Part shown: piece by piece, positions 49,548 through 61,124 of the stretch
How the letters are laid out: each line of letters begins with the position of its first letter
How positions within the stretch are numbered: the first letter of the stretch is position 1
From: Candidatus Gillettellia adelgis
Lineage (GTDB): Bacteria > Pseudomonadota > Gammaproteobacteria > Enterobacterales > Enterobacteriaceae
Assembly (NCBI GenBank): GCA_020541285.1
Contig: CP047043.1
Coordinates: 372,001 to 436,000, forward strand
Reading direction: 5' to 3'
Length of the DNA: 64,000 bases
Program-made: the position numbers and the translations under genes
Notes under the pieces: model-generated
Told to the model about the DNA's origin: nothing
Databases searched by the model: none
The model's input: the letters and a program-made list of their open reading frames with translations, nothing else

Positions 49548-51371
49548 TTAAGTACTTTTAAAGCTGCGATTAGCACGCTTCCGACCATTTTCTGTGAGAT
49601 GTCGTTTACGAATACGAATTGAAGTTGGCGTGATTTCTACTAATTCATCATCATTGATAAATTCTAAAGCTTGCTCTAGGGTCATTTTCATAATCGGAAC
49701 AAGAATAGTTGCTTCATCAGTACCAGAAGCACGCATGTTAGTTAATTTTTTGCCTGTTAGACAGTTAACAGTTAAGTCGTTGGATCGTGAGTGAATTCCG
49801 ATAATTTGTCCTTCGTATACTTCTTCCCCGTGCCCCACAAACAGTTTACCGCGATCTTGAAGACCATAGAGCGCATATGTTACGGCTTTACCTTGACTAT
49901 TAGAAATAAGTACGCCGTTCTGTCTCTGGCTGACATCTCCTGGACGGATATCGTCATAGTGACTAAAGGTCGAGTATAATAAACCTATACCTGAAGTCAT
50001 TGTTATGAATTCATTCCGAAAACCAATTAAACTACGGCTTGGAATTATATAATCAAGACGCACACGACCTTGGTTGTCGGGACTTATGTTTTTTAAGTCA
50101 GCTTTACGCCTACCCATCGCTTGCATTACAGAACCTTGATGCTGCTCTTTAATATCTAGTATAATATTTTCAAATGGTTCCTGTTGACGATTATTAATTT
50201 CACGGAAGATAACTTTTGGTCGGGAAATTGCTAATTCAAAGCCTTCACGACGCATATTTTCAATAAGAATAGACAAATGTAGTTCACCGCGGCCTGATAC
50301 GCAAAACACATCAGTGTCTGCAGTTTCTTCAACGCGTAGTGCCATATTATGCACTAATTCCTTTTTTAATCTCTTAAGAATTTGACGTGACGTTATAAAC
50401 TTGCCTTCTTTCCCACAAAATGGTGAGGTGTTAACGTTGAAGAATACGCTGACAGTTGGTTCATCTATAGACATCGCTGCTAGCGCTTCTACTGCGAAAT
50501 CATCACAGATAGTATCAGAAATATTTAGTTCGCCTAAGCCAGTAATAGCAATAATATCACCTGCTTCAGCTAATGTGGATTCAATTCTCTTTAATCCCAT
50601 ATAACTCAGCACTTTACTTACTTTACCATTGCGAGTTTTTCCATTATGATCAATAATAGTAACTGGCTGATTTTGCTTCACTGTGCCGCGCTTAATACGG
50701 CCAATTCCTATCACGCCTAGATAGCTGTCATAGTCTAGTTGAGAGATTTGCATTTGGAATGGTGCTGATAACTCAACTTGAGGTTCTGATACATAATCAA
50801 CAATTGCCTGATATAGTGGTGTCATATCTTTCGCCATATTGTTATGTTCTGTGCCAGCTGTACCCATTAATGCAGATGTATAAATAATTGGAAAATCAAG
50901 TTGTTCGTTAGTTGCATTAAGGCTAACAAATAAATCGAATACTTGATCGACAACCCAGTCAGGACGTGCACCAAAACGATCAACCTTATTAACAACTACA
51001 ATTGGTTTTAGATTATTAGCAAAGGCTTTTTTAGTTACAAAACGGGTTTGTGGCATGGGGCCATCAATTGCATCTACAACTAGTAGAACCGAATCAACCA
51101 TTGATATTACTCGCTCTACTTCGCCACCAAAATCAGCGTGACCTGGGGTATCTATGATATTAATTCGATAGTCTTTCCAGTTAATAGCAGTATTTTTTGC
51201 GAGAATAGTGATCCCACGCTCTTTTTCTAGATCATTTGAATCCATTATACGATCCGTGGCTTCTACATGCCCTCCAAAAGTACCAGCTTGTTGCAGCAGC
51301 TTATCCAATAAAGTAGTTTTACCATGGTCAACATGGGCGATAATAGCGATGTTACGCAAGTTTTTGATCAC
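49548..51371 (-). CDS. typA: Ribosome-binding GTPase TypA/BipA
   Basis: Translational GTPase involved in 50S assembly and stress adaptation. 607 aa, the E. coli length. G1 [15 protein letters not shown], switch [18 protein letters not shown]3 [15 protein letters not shown] and G4 [12 protein letters not shown] are present. Domains II, III and V and the BipA C-terminal domain follow, with [31 protein letters not shown] and [20 protein letters not shown]. Divergent from glnA exactly as in E. coli, but here the glnA side is dead. The 341-bp intergenic region must carry its promoter. Confidence 0.98.
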   Translation of the reverse strand: MIKNLRNIAIIAHVDHGKTTLLDKLLQQAGTFGGHVEATDRIMDSNDLEKERGITILAKNTAINWKDYRINIIDTPGHADFGGEVERVISMVDSVLLVVDAIDGPMPQTRFVTKKAFANNLKPIVVVNKVDRFGARPDWVVDQVFDLFVSLNATNEQLDFPIIYTSALMGTAGTEHNNMAKDMTPLYQAIVDYVSEPQVELSAPFQMQISQLDYDSYLGVIGIGRIKRGTVKQNQPVTIIDHNGKTRNGKVSKVLSYMGLKRIESTLAEAGDIIAITGLGELNISDTICDDFAVEALAAMSIDEPTVSVFFNVNTSPFCGKEGKFITSRQILKRLKKELVHNMALRVEETADTDVFCVSGRGELHLSILIENMRREGFELAISRPKVIFREINNRQQEPFENIILDIKEQHQGSVMQAMGRRKADLKNISPDNQGRVRLDYIIPSRSLIGFRNEFITMTSGIGLLYSTFSHYDDIRPGDVSQRQNGVLISNSQGKAVTYALYGLQDRGKLFVGHGEEVYEGQIIGIHSRSNDLTVNCLTGKKLTNMRASGTDEATILVPIMKMTLEQALEFINDDELVEITPTSIRIRKRHLTENGRKRANRSFKST

Positions 51372-51516
51372 AGCTTTACCTATAATCGTAGAAATAATGC
51401 GCTATTATACACAGATGCAACAAGAGACTATACAAGATCCTGTTGTGCTTATAAATAATATTTTGGTGGTTAGTATATATGCGTTGTAGCAGTAAAAGTA
51501 TTATTAAAGCACATTA

Positions 51517-51532
51517 GCACTATAATGGTGTT
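51517..51532 (+). promoter_or_regulatory. NtrC-like binding site upstream of glnA relic
   Basis: gcactataatggtgtt fits the NtrC dyad (TGCAC-N5-GTGC type) about 190 bases before glnA, where enterobacteria place NtrC enhancer sites. No convincing sigma54 -24/-12 element was found downstream. NtrC itself (glnG) is a relic here, so the site is probably a remnant. Confidence 0.4.
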
Positions 51533-51712
51533 ATATTTAACTTGCATCACATTAACGCAGTATTGTAATCAATTGACAGTATATCTTTATAGCATAAATG
51601 ACTTGTGTAGAAATCAATGCAAGCACTAATAAAATTAATGTAATTTGTGCTGTGTTATTTTTAAAAACAGAACGTTAGTTGGATAGGTATATCATATAAA
51701 TCTGGGGAACGT

Positions 51713-53121
51713 ATGTTCGCTAAACATGTTTTTGCGATGATGCATGAATATGAAGTGAAATTTATAGATTTGCGTTTTACCGACACGAAAGGAAAAGAAC
51801 AACATGTCACTATTCCTGCACATCAAGTAAATCGTGATTTTTTAAAAGAAGGTAAAATGTTTGATGGATCCTCGATCAGTGGTTGGAAGGGGATTAATGA
51901 ATCTGATATGGTATTAATGCCGGATCCAATCACAGTGGTATTAGACCCATTTTCCGTGAATCTACCTTAATTATTCGCTGCGATATTCTTGAATCACGTA
52001 CGATGCAAGGATATGATCGCGATCCACGTTCCATTTCGAAACGTGCAGAAAAGTTCTTATATTCTTCGGGTATTGCCGACACTGTGCTCTTTGGTCCAGA
52101 GCCAGAGTTTTTTTATTTGATGACATCCGTTTTGGAAGTAGCCTCCGAGGTTCTCATGTCGCCATTGATGATATTGAAGGCATATGGAACTCTGGAACCA
52201 CTTATAATAGCGGAAACAAAGGTCGTCGCCCGGCAGTGAAAGGTGGTTATTTCCCTGTTCCTCCGGTTGATTCATCGCAGGACATTATTCGGTCGACTAT
52301 GTGTTTGACAATGGAAAAATGGGTTTAGTAGTTGAGGCGCATCATCACGAAGTGGCGACTGCAGGTCAGAACGAAGTAGCTACGCGTTGTAATACTATGA
52401 CTAAGAAAGCGGATGAAATTCAATTTTATAAATATGTAGTACACAATGTGGCACGCAACTTTGGCAAAACTGCGACTTTTATGCCGAAACCGATATGTGG
52501 TGATAATGGCTCTGGTATGCACTGTAACATGTCATTGTCTAAGAATGGCAGAAACTTATTTTCTGGCGATCAATATGGTGGTTTATCTGAAACAGCCTGA
52601 TTTTACATTGGGGCATTATTAAACACACTAAAACAATCAATGCTATCACTAATCCTACTACGAACTCTTATACGCATCTAGTTCCAGGTTATGAAGCACC
52701 AGTGATGTTAGCTTATGCAGAAAGTAACCGCTCTGCCTCTATCCGCATCCCGGTTTCTGCCACTTCGGAATCACGACGTATTGAAGTACGTTTTCCAGAT
52801 CCGGCAGCTAATCCATATCTGTGCTTTACAGCGTTGCTGATGGCTGGCCTTGATGGTATTATCAATCACACCCACCCTGGAGATGCACTGGATAAAAACT
52901 TGTATAATCTTCTACCGGAGGAAGAAACTCAGATTCCAAAAGTAGCACGTTCTTTGGATGAAGCTTTAGCGGCACTAGATGAAGATCATAATTTTTTAAC
53001 TCGTGACAGTGTATTGACTAATGATGCAATATATGCTTATATTGCATTACGTAAGGAAGAGATTAACCGTATTCGTATGACGCTACATCCCGTTGAGTTT
53101 GAATTATACTATAGTGTTTAA
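51713..53121 (+). pseudogene. glnA: glnA pseudogene (glutamine synthetase)
   Basis: Nearly full-length enterobacterial glutamine synthetase split by at least five indels. Frame breaks lie near 51957, in the T-run 52108-52114, in the A-run 52315-52319, and near 52600 and 52615. Each piece still aligns closely: [99 protein letters not shown] and the ending [11 protein letters not shown]. The adenylylation Tyr region (NLYNLLPEE) is kept, but the active-site motif MHCHMS reads MHCNMS. The high residual identity indicates recent inactivation. Order typA/glnA-glnL-glnG as in E. coli. Confidence 0.96.
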
Positions 53122-53989
53122 AGTGTATTGATTATACCATAAGATTTAAAAATGTTAGTAAAGCAATAAATAGATTAAACATCCATTTGAATAGCATGAC
53201 ACTAATACTACAGGCTATATATTAAGCATAAGGTACATTGTATTCGAAATAATTGTCTCGAGTAATTGCTTAGGATAGTTGACATATATTCAACTGAAAA
53301 TTCGAGGTATATTTTATGACGTCTTTTATATTTTAATTGCTTAATACTACGATTAATACTATCAACTCATTTGCAGACATTATGAAAAATTTTAAAGTTT
53401 ATTGGAATATTCCATAAGATAAGGGGAGAAAACCATTCGTCTCCTCCTTCATTTTGTAGGTAAATGGGATATCAATATCTTATTCACCTTATTATACGCT
53501 ACGTTATACCGTGTAAATTGTCATTATGGATAAAGCAAAACAGATACAATAAAGCGCAGGAGTGTCTTGTATAGTAATGATTTAACTGTGTAATCTAGGA
53601 AAGCTCTGTAAATCTTGCACGGAATAGTATAATGATATTCGAGATATCTATTTGAGTTCACTGCATTTGTAGTGTAGTGCATTAAGTTGGCGGTCCATCA
53701 GTTACTACCGTAAGGTTTCTATAAGCATTTTAGTACACCATCATTTAATGTATTCATGCATTTTCCCAGATACTATTCTTATGACGAATAACTTGTAACT
53801 TAGTTAGTTTTTCGTAGTTAACGAAATATTCTTATGATTAATAGGTCTAGTGATGCACTTTTTCTGGCTACCTAACCAGAAATGGAGAAAGTATGTCTCG
53901 GTTATATTGGAACTAATAGATAACCAGTATTACTTAAGTCACGAATAGTTGAAGCATTTAAAGTAAAGTATTTCCTATGATCTACTAAA

Positions 53990-54150
53990 TGGGCTACTCA
54001 TATTTAAGAGCATCCGATTAGTAGCTGCAGAGTAACACCTAATTATTGGTTAGGGTATTCTCTGATCTAGAATTCATTAAATATATTCAAATGATTATCA
54101 ATAAATCTGATGGTATGCGTAACCTAATTAATCATTTTTTAGAATCTTAG
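53990..54150 (+). pseudogene. glnL: glnL (ntrB) relic
   Basis: Where glnL should follow glnA, 54072-54145 reads FIKYIQMIINKSDGMRNLIN then HFLE. This aligns with NtrB EYTKVIIEQADRLRNLVD then RLLG. About 70 bases earlier a degraded H-box (cat ... att ... ccg, for HEIKNPL) is discernible near 53998. The whole relic probably spans about 53.6-54.6 kb; the remainder was not traced. NtrB is the nitrogen-sensor kinase for NtrC. Confidence 0.78.
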
Positions 54151-54671
54151 AAATGTGCTAATATTTGCTCTACAGCCTCTATGAGGTAGTATAGATCGCT
54201 GATCAGTTGCTCGTATTAGTAGAAGAGATCGTATAATTTTACATTAACATATAATTACGCAGTCTGCCTTATATCACTTATGATTCCGCGTAAATCGCAC
54301 GAGTGTTGTTAAATATTATGGGTAATATATTGCATTTTTAAAATTATACATTCAGGATTACTGTGCTATATAGTGAATACTTACACCGCATATCAAACGA
54401 TCTTATATGACGATTACCGTCGCTCAGCCCAGGTATACGATAAAGATTATAAACACTAGGTTTGTTATCAGTGTACTTATGAGAGATTTATCCTTGCTAA
54501 GTATGGGTAATGATGAAAGTAGTGCTGTACTAGCATTATTTAGTGTCTATTAATTTTATTAATAAATATTGTAGCACAATTGTATTGCATGGTTAGTCAG
54601 ACATTTCTGTATTCTCAATTTACTGACTGTTTTAAACTACAGTAACTGTTCTATAGAGGAACGTTTGGAAC

Positions 54672-54820
54672 ATGAACAATGACAGGTTTATCTATTGGGT
54701 GCTCAACTAAATATTTTTTATATAAGTGTAAGAATGTCAATTTAAATAATGCACACGTTGTACTAGAAGCTTTGGGCAAGCTAAGGCTTATGGTATTATT
54801 ATGCAATATGCATGAGCCTT
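54672..54820 (+). pseudogene. glnG: glnG (ntrC) relic, 5' part
   Basis: From ATG 54672 the frame reads MNNDRFIYWVLN, then after shifts NNAHVVLEALGKLR and LMVLLCNMHEP. These match the NtrC receiver domain: SSIRWVLE, FENGAEVLEALASK and PDVLLSDIRMP. The phosphorylated Asp region has become CNMHEP. Only the first about 60 codons were recognised; the AAA+ domain was not. It lies directly after the glnL relic, as in the glnALG operon. Confidence 0.72.
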
Positions 54821-57637
54821 GAACAGGTTACTTGATGCAACTAAGGTACGTTAAACAATGTGATCTAGTTTTTAAGTATTTTGCGATTATCCATGGAAAT
54901 ATTAATACTAGTGTCAATGACTAGTAGCACGTAACTTCTCATTATCTATCGAGGTTATTCGATATCGACAGGAATATGTGTTGCACGCATCATTAGTTGC
55001 GATAAGTAACAGCAGCGATTGTTCTACAACTAATATATCATCGATACTGTATCAAATATCATTGATGAAGCATCTTATGATGTAAAACATATCATATATT
55101 ATGGAGTGACTTTCTTATTTATTGATTGGTACTATTTTAATAGCGTATCGGCTACTAGTAAAAGAGGGCAGCAGAGCGTGTTTTACATTGTTATAGTTTT
55201 TATACAATCATCACTTATTATGTTGACTGCAATTATGATCTGACATATTTTAAGTGAGTTTGAGCTATTTACTGCGTGATAGAAGTCCTTACTGTTTTTC
55301 ACTAGAGTCGTCAGGGCCGATTTAAATACACTGATAGTAGTGTGTTATTTTTTTGATAAAATTAGTGGTATGATACTGGATATACCGATGTTTTTGTTGT
55401 CTATACGGATAGACAGTTATGGCTTTAGAAGAACAGTTAATGAGCTAAGAAAAGTGATGCAGATACCATCGCTTCTATCGATCAATAGATAAAACTTTAA
55501 ACTAGGAGTAGTGCATATTATGAGCATTGATGTTATCGTCTAGGTATTATTTATATGTATTCGTAATTACTGTAGAAGTAATGCACTGATATCACTAAGC
55601 TAGCGCGAAACTTTCTATAAAGCACAAGATATAAAAAGTAAGAATTTTCCCTAAGTAGGGTAAACTACTCCACCTAGGAAATATATACTAGACAGATAGT
55701 ATATTTTTTCAAAATAGTGATGGTGACCAATAAGACTTTCTTTTTAGTATTCCTGAGTAAGCTTGATCAAAGTGTTAGTTTAATCAGTAGACAATAGAAT
55801 ACAGGAAGTAATAGAAAAATCACATTAGTATAGTGTAGATTAATTATATGCTACATTCTAAGCATTAAATTTACTAGTAAAATGCTACTGTAATTAAAAT
55901 ACACTGTGCTGCTTATTCGGTCACTATATTAAACCTGAGGAATAATCGAGAAGCAGTACACTTTCTTTAGTGGATAGCTATATCCTGACTTCCAAACTTA
56001 AAAACCAAGTATACAGTAGTGATTATAGTTACTAACTATATGGTTGTATTATTTAGTATCTTGCAGTTAGTGTGTATGCTACATATTAAATTTTTCTAAG
56101 GTTAAAAAATATTTTGTAGAACACGTGTTATATTTTATAAGAAAAATTTAGTGTAGCGATATAGTGATTATTTTAACTGTCTTACTTATTATTTCAATAC
56201 CTTTTTTGTGGATTTACGTTTGTTTTCTAGAGAGGAAGATAACGGATGTCAATATTTATTTACTATCGTTTGGTTGTGCACGCGTGATATATTAAAATTT
56301 TTTATTCCATGAGAAATAATCTGTATTTTTGGCATGAGGTCAGTGTCCTTAGTAAGGATAAAATAAGTAAACCTGTCACTTCAAAATAACATATTTATGT
56401 GTCACGGTACTGACTATGTGATATAGGTTTAGCGCAACTATAATATTTGGATAGGTGTACTTTTCTCTAAGTTCCTATTGTTATAGTTTTGGCAAGCAGA
56501 TCACTGGCCACATGTATCAAATTTATTTTTATATTGTATGAAGAATTTTAATGTACAGAATCGATTAATCTTGCGTAGATTGGTTATATAATTTTTTATA
56601 GATGTTACATGCATTCATTACGTTGTATGTTTATTAGCGTACATGATCCTTTATATACAAAGCTTTAATAGTGTTTTAATAAGGCTAACTAAGATATCGT
56701 AAATGTCTTGATATGCATTAATTTATTTAATAAAAGTTAAATGTCATGAGTAAGAAATGATCTGCTAAATTATTAAAATTTTTTACTTTATACCACATTG
56801 CTTCGACCCTTATACTCTTTCTCTAGTCTCAGAAGATCTGTATTTAGGTATGTGGATACTCTAATATATATAAAGCTTGACGAGATGACAAACCTAAGTA
56901 ATTAAATTTTATTTATAACTCTAAAAGTTAGAAAGATCGCTTTATAAGCTTATAAAGTTCTTCTTGCTATCTGTAATAGAAGAACTGAAATTGTATATTT
57001 TATCTTTTGATACAAGTAATTTTATAGCCATAAAAAGATTTTCTGGAAAAATAAACCTTTGTAACGATTATAGATATCTAAAACCTACGCTTGAGATAGG
57101 CTTGAACCTAAGGAGTGATTAAAATATCACACCGCATAAAATATATTATAATATAATTAAAAATTTTGCAGAAATGCATGGGGGGTGAGGTAAGCGTATG
57201 GTCTTCTGATGTCTTCAAATTAATTTTTATATGTATATAATTGCACGAGATATATAAAAATGGTAAGAAAGCAATTAATAAGTTAATAAATTATTTAAGT
57301 AGTCAGAATATTGATTTCCTGTTGCATTGTAACAGTTTGATGCAGTAACACTTTAATATTTAACCTTAGTAAGTAAGTGAAATAAGTAAAACTACTACAT
57401 GAAAATGTGAAGCATGAAGGCTGCATGAGAAATACAAAATTAATAATTAAATGTTCATTTTAATTGGTTCTTGCTCAATAATTTTTAGTGAAAATATATA
57501 GAGAATAGCAAATCATTTGCTAAATCAGTTAAATATTCAGTGCTGATTAATTCATTTGGTTATTATAATAGACGCTCGATGCTAAAATCCAGTGCTACCG
57601 GGTTTGATAAAGAGTGTAGTATTGTCAGTGACAGAAT
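54821..57637. other. Eroded gap to tRNA-Ser
   Basis: The first about 1.2 kb is presumably the remainder of glnG. Beyond it no gene is recognised. Near 57090-57115 a short GC-richer stretch (gataggcttgaaccta) recalls a tRNA T-arm on the minus strand, but no cloverleaf could be built. Confidence 0.4.
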
Positions 57638-57727
57638 GGTGAGGTGTCTGAGTGGCTGAAAGAGCACGCTTGGAAAGCGTGTATACACACAAGTGTATCG
57701 AGGGTTCAAATCCCTCCCTCACCGCCA
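57638..57727 (+). tRNA. tRNA-Ser (anticodon GGA)
   Basis: Class II tRNA starting GGTGAGGTGTCTGAGTGG and ending CCCTCACCGCCA with encoded CCA. The anticodon arm GCTTGGAAAGC carries GGA. The long variable arm TATACACACAAGTGTATC and T-arm GGGTTCAAATCC are intact. It matches E. coli serW/serX. The 62-codon frame over it is an artefact. Confidence 0.97.
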
Positions 57728-60114
57728 TTTCATAACATTCTACATTCGTATTTCAGATGTTATCAATTTTTTTTGTATATAACACTTATTAAGCTAATAA
57801 CGATCAGTGAAGGTAAATGTAGTACAATCTAAAAAAAATAATGACTCCATTGTTACCGATTACACAATCCTTAAAATTTTTTATATTACCGAGAGTAACT
57901 TTATACATAGCTCTGCTATGTAATCAGCATACTCTCATGTAGTTTGAGCATTGCGACGGAAGCATTGAGTATATTTCTGGCGCGGCGTCGTAGCATTGTA
58001 TTCATGTTTGTAATAGTGTTAAAATTCATTTTATATGCTCTCATGATGTACTTTATATATGTAGTATAGTAAAAGATAGCTGAAATATAGCGATTATCTG
58101 CCTCAGCAGCGATACATGAGCTATTAGTCTGCCTCTCTACTTTAAGTAGAAGTACAATGTTTATAAATAGCGTTTATATGCATGTTAATCTTAATATAGT
58201 CTCCTTCATCATAATCTAAAAAACATTAGTAAAGTGGTGCAAATCATCTAATCACACTTGTTAAAGATGTAATAATATCACGTTAATTCTTTTAGCTAGG
58301 TTAAGCGTCACTCATGCTAACAATGTGAACATCGTATGTATCATCACTTTGGATTCACTAGTAACTAACCAAGGCGGTTGATTATAAGGTTGTCATTATC
58401 TTGTATGTAATTTAGTAGATGTACAGTTTTATTTATCTGATTATTTTAAGACAAATAAAGACGACCCCTTAATATTTAACGTGTATACATATATTGATAA
58501 CTATGGTATTAGTCGATATATGCATGTTGATTGTCAGATTAATAAAATCGGCGATGACAACATGGTACTAGCATAAATAATAGGCTCATTAGTTTTCATG
58601 GGTGTGGTGTATAACACATGCCATGTTCTGAACTTTTAACACTATATCTGTATAGATAATTTTGTGCATTATCTAATAATATAGATAGAAAAAATTCTAA
58701 TACAGTGACTCAAAATCATCATGATATTTATTTCCTTTATGTTATACTGTACTGAACATTTCATAATATACTTAACATGTTATTATGGTAAGATTATGTT
58801 GATTTGAACAATTTAGTGAGCTTTGACGATGGTTTCCTTTTAATACTAATATCGTTTGAGAGATTACTTTGCAACGTCGCCCAATAGTACAAAATACGAC
58901 GTATGACAGCAGAATTTTATCATTCTCTATTGCAAACGCTTATGAATTATAACATTTACGGCGTACTTTTAATATTAGTGAGTATATTCCGAGGAAGTTG
59001 AATAATAGTTGCTCTCCTCACTAACTTAACGCATTGATACTATAATTTCTAATTAGTCGTGTATTTATGTAGTATCATGCTATTATAAATTGCAGTTGTT
59101 GTGTTCTACAAATGTAATAATTTTCACTTATGCTTCATCAGATTTATTAGAAAATTTTTATTTTATGACTATTAAAACTATCGTTAAAAATTAAGATTTT
59201 TCTTTAACATCGCAAGAGCACTTCTCAAAATAAGCTAACTATCTTTCCTGAAGGGACAGATGATAGTGTTAAAAATATAGCATGATTGTAATACATCTAT
59301 TATTCAGACTTGACATATGTGAGATTATTTAGTTATACGACAGCTGATCTACAATAATACTATTAAATTATATGTGCATTAGTTTGTCTGCTAACCTCTG
59401 TTATTGTCTAACATATATAGTGCGTGACACATAGACTGCCTCTATAAAATTTAGATTTAGGTTTATGATAAGAAATCGTAAAAGATGATTGCTGTATTTT
59501 TATTGTTTCATTATGCTTTGCTTGTTGCTTTTTAGAAAAATAAGCATAGCCGCTAAGCATCAAGTGTTGTGTTCTATCAGAGAGACTCTTACGAAGCATC
59601 ACAAATGTTCATGACTGTAGCGAATATATCGGTGTCGATCAGTAGCATAATCTGTTGTGTAGCGGAAAGAGTTCATCAGTATACTAATCTTCATAAAATG
59701 AGTACAATAACTACTATATGGCATTGTAATTAACTAGCGCTACTCTGTTATATGAAATGAGCGGATTTTGTATGAACAGACTACTATAGTACTATGTATG
59801 CAGGGATTATATTACAGTGAGTACGAAATAGCAGCCAACAGAAATTGAAAGAAATATTGCTGAATGTATAAAAAATTAGTAAAGTTAAATTTTATTCTCG
59901 CAATCTCTCAGTCAGAGCATCTAAAAATGTTTCTATATAATACGCTAATAATTATTTTCATTTAATTGAACTCTATAATCATTAGGAAATATGAGTGTCT
60001 CAATAAATACTATATATCTATGATATCACGTACAATAAGCAACTAAAATAGTCACTACACCAACATAAATTCTATTATTTTTGTACAATTAATGTAATAA
60101 TCACATCATAATTT
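57728..60114. other. Eroded gap between tRNA-Ser and ybbJ relic
   Basis: No intact gene; the longest frame (59408-59602, minus) has no motif. The upper end should contain the rest of ybbJ. No terminator for the tRNA was evident. Confidence 0.45.
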
Positions 60115-60195
60115 GTCATCGATAGTTTCCGTTTTCCAATATTTTTAGCAGCAGCAGTCCTTTTATTAAAGGATAAAGGAAAATTTTTGGGTTTA
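60115..60195 (-). pseudogene. ybbJ: ybbJ relic (NfeD-like membrane protein)
   Basis: Immediately downstream of qmcA the minus strand reads PKIFLYPLIKGLLLLKILEN then GN. This aligns position by position with the start of E. coli YbbJ, [20 protein letters not shown] then NG. The start codon is gone and the sequence after this segment is no longer readable. YbbJ is the NfeD-like partner of the stomatin QmcA in a two-gene operon. The full relic should run to about 59.74 kb. Confidence 0.75.
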
Positions 60196-60218
60196 CACCA
60201 TAATCAACGTCAGTATAA

Positions 60219-61124
60219 TTATTTATGTGTACTCCCTTTTAATAGTTCAGCTATACCACCGATAGAGCTTAGCAAACTACTAGAATCTAGCGGCATCATG
60301 ATTACTTTGCTATTATTAGACGAACCGATTTTTTGTAGTGCATCAGTGTATTTTTGCGCTACAAAGTAGTTCACCGCCTGAATATTACCATCAGCAATAG
60401 CATTTGACACTAGCTGTGTGGCGCAGGCTTCAGCTTGAGCGGCGCGTTCACGAGCTTCTGCTTGCAAAAACGCTGACTGACGCTCACCTTCGGCATTCAG
60501 GATTTGTGACTGTTTATCGCCTTCGGCTCGCAGGATCGCTGCTTGTCTTACTCCTTCAGCTTCTAGAATGTCAGCACGCTTAGTGCGTTCGGCTTTCATT
60601 TGAGCGTTCATTGAGGCGATCAGTTCAGCTGGCGGGCGAACATCGCGAATTTCAATACGGGTAATTTTAACTCCCCAAGGATTAGTGGCTTCATCAACGA
60701 TACGCAACAAGCGACTATTTATGCTATCACGCTGTGATAGCATTTCGTCTAGCTCCATGGAGCCGAGTACGGTACGAAAATTAGTCATAGTAAGATTAAT
60801 AATCGCTTGTTCCAGATTGCTGACCTCATAAGCAGCACGCGCTGGATCTACAACTTGCATAAAGCATACAGCATCAATTGCAACGTTAGCATTATCTCGC
60901 GAGATAATTTCTTGTGAGGGGATGTCTAGCACTTGTTCCATCATATTAATTTTGCGGCCAATCCGTTCTACAAATGGTACAACTAGATTGAGTCCAGGCA
61001 TTAATGTTTTAGTATAACGTCCAAAGCGTTCTACCGTCCATTGAAAACCCTGGGGAACAATCTTTATGCCCGCAAAGATCATAATTAGCGTGATGATAAC
61101 CATCATAGGAATAAAAGTAAACAT
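60219..61124 (-). CDS. qmcA: SPFH/stomatin-family membrane protease regulator QmcA
   Basis: Inner-membrane protein with one N-terminal span (about 4-24) and a large SPFH domain, linked in E. coli to FtsH-HflKC quality control. 301 aa against 305. [58 protein letters not shown] and [18 protein letters not shown] are strongly conserved. The coiled-coil segment [20 protein letters not shown] follows, with the end [21 protein letters not shown] lies ahead of the ATG. Its operon partner ybbJ is dead. Confidence 0.96.
   Translation of the reverse strand: MFTFIPMMVIITLIMIFAGIKIVPQGFQWTVERFGRYTKTLMPGLNLVVPFVERIGRKINMMEQVLDIPSQEIISRDNANVAIDAVCFMQVVDPARAAYEVSNLEQAIINLTMTNFRTVLGSMELDEMLSQRDSINSRLLRIVDEATNPWGVKITRIEIRDVRPPAELIASMNAQMKAERTKRADILEAEGVRQAAILRAEGDKQSQILNAEGERQSAFLQAEARERAAQAEACATQLVSNAIADGNIQAVNYFVAQKYTDALQKIGSSNNSKVIMMPLDSSSLLSSIGGIAELLKGSTHK

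Noticed and set aside
51713-53121. Programmed frameshifting in glnA
   Set aside because: At least five breaks would each need rescue, there is no slippery-site-plus-structure pattern, and an active-site residue is changed.
57090-57120. tRNA-like T-arm on the minus strand
   Set aside because: No acceptor stem or anticodon arm could be paired with it.
57644-57832. 62-codon plus-strand frame
   Set aside because: It lies over the tRNA-Ser(GGA) gene; its apparent protein is a translation of the tRNA.
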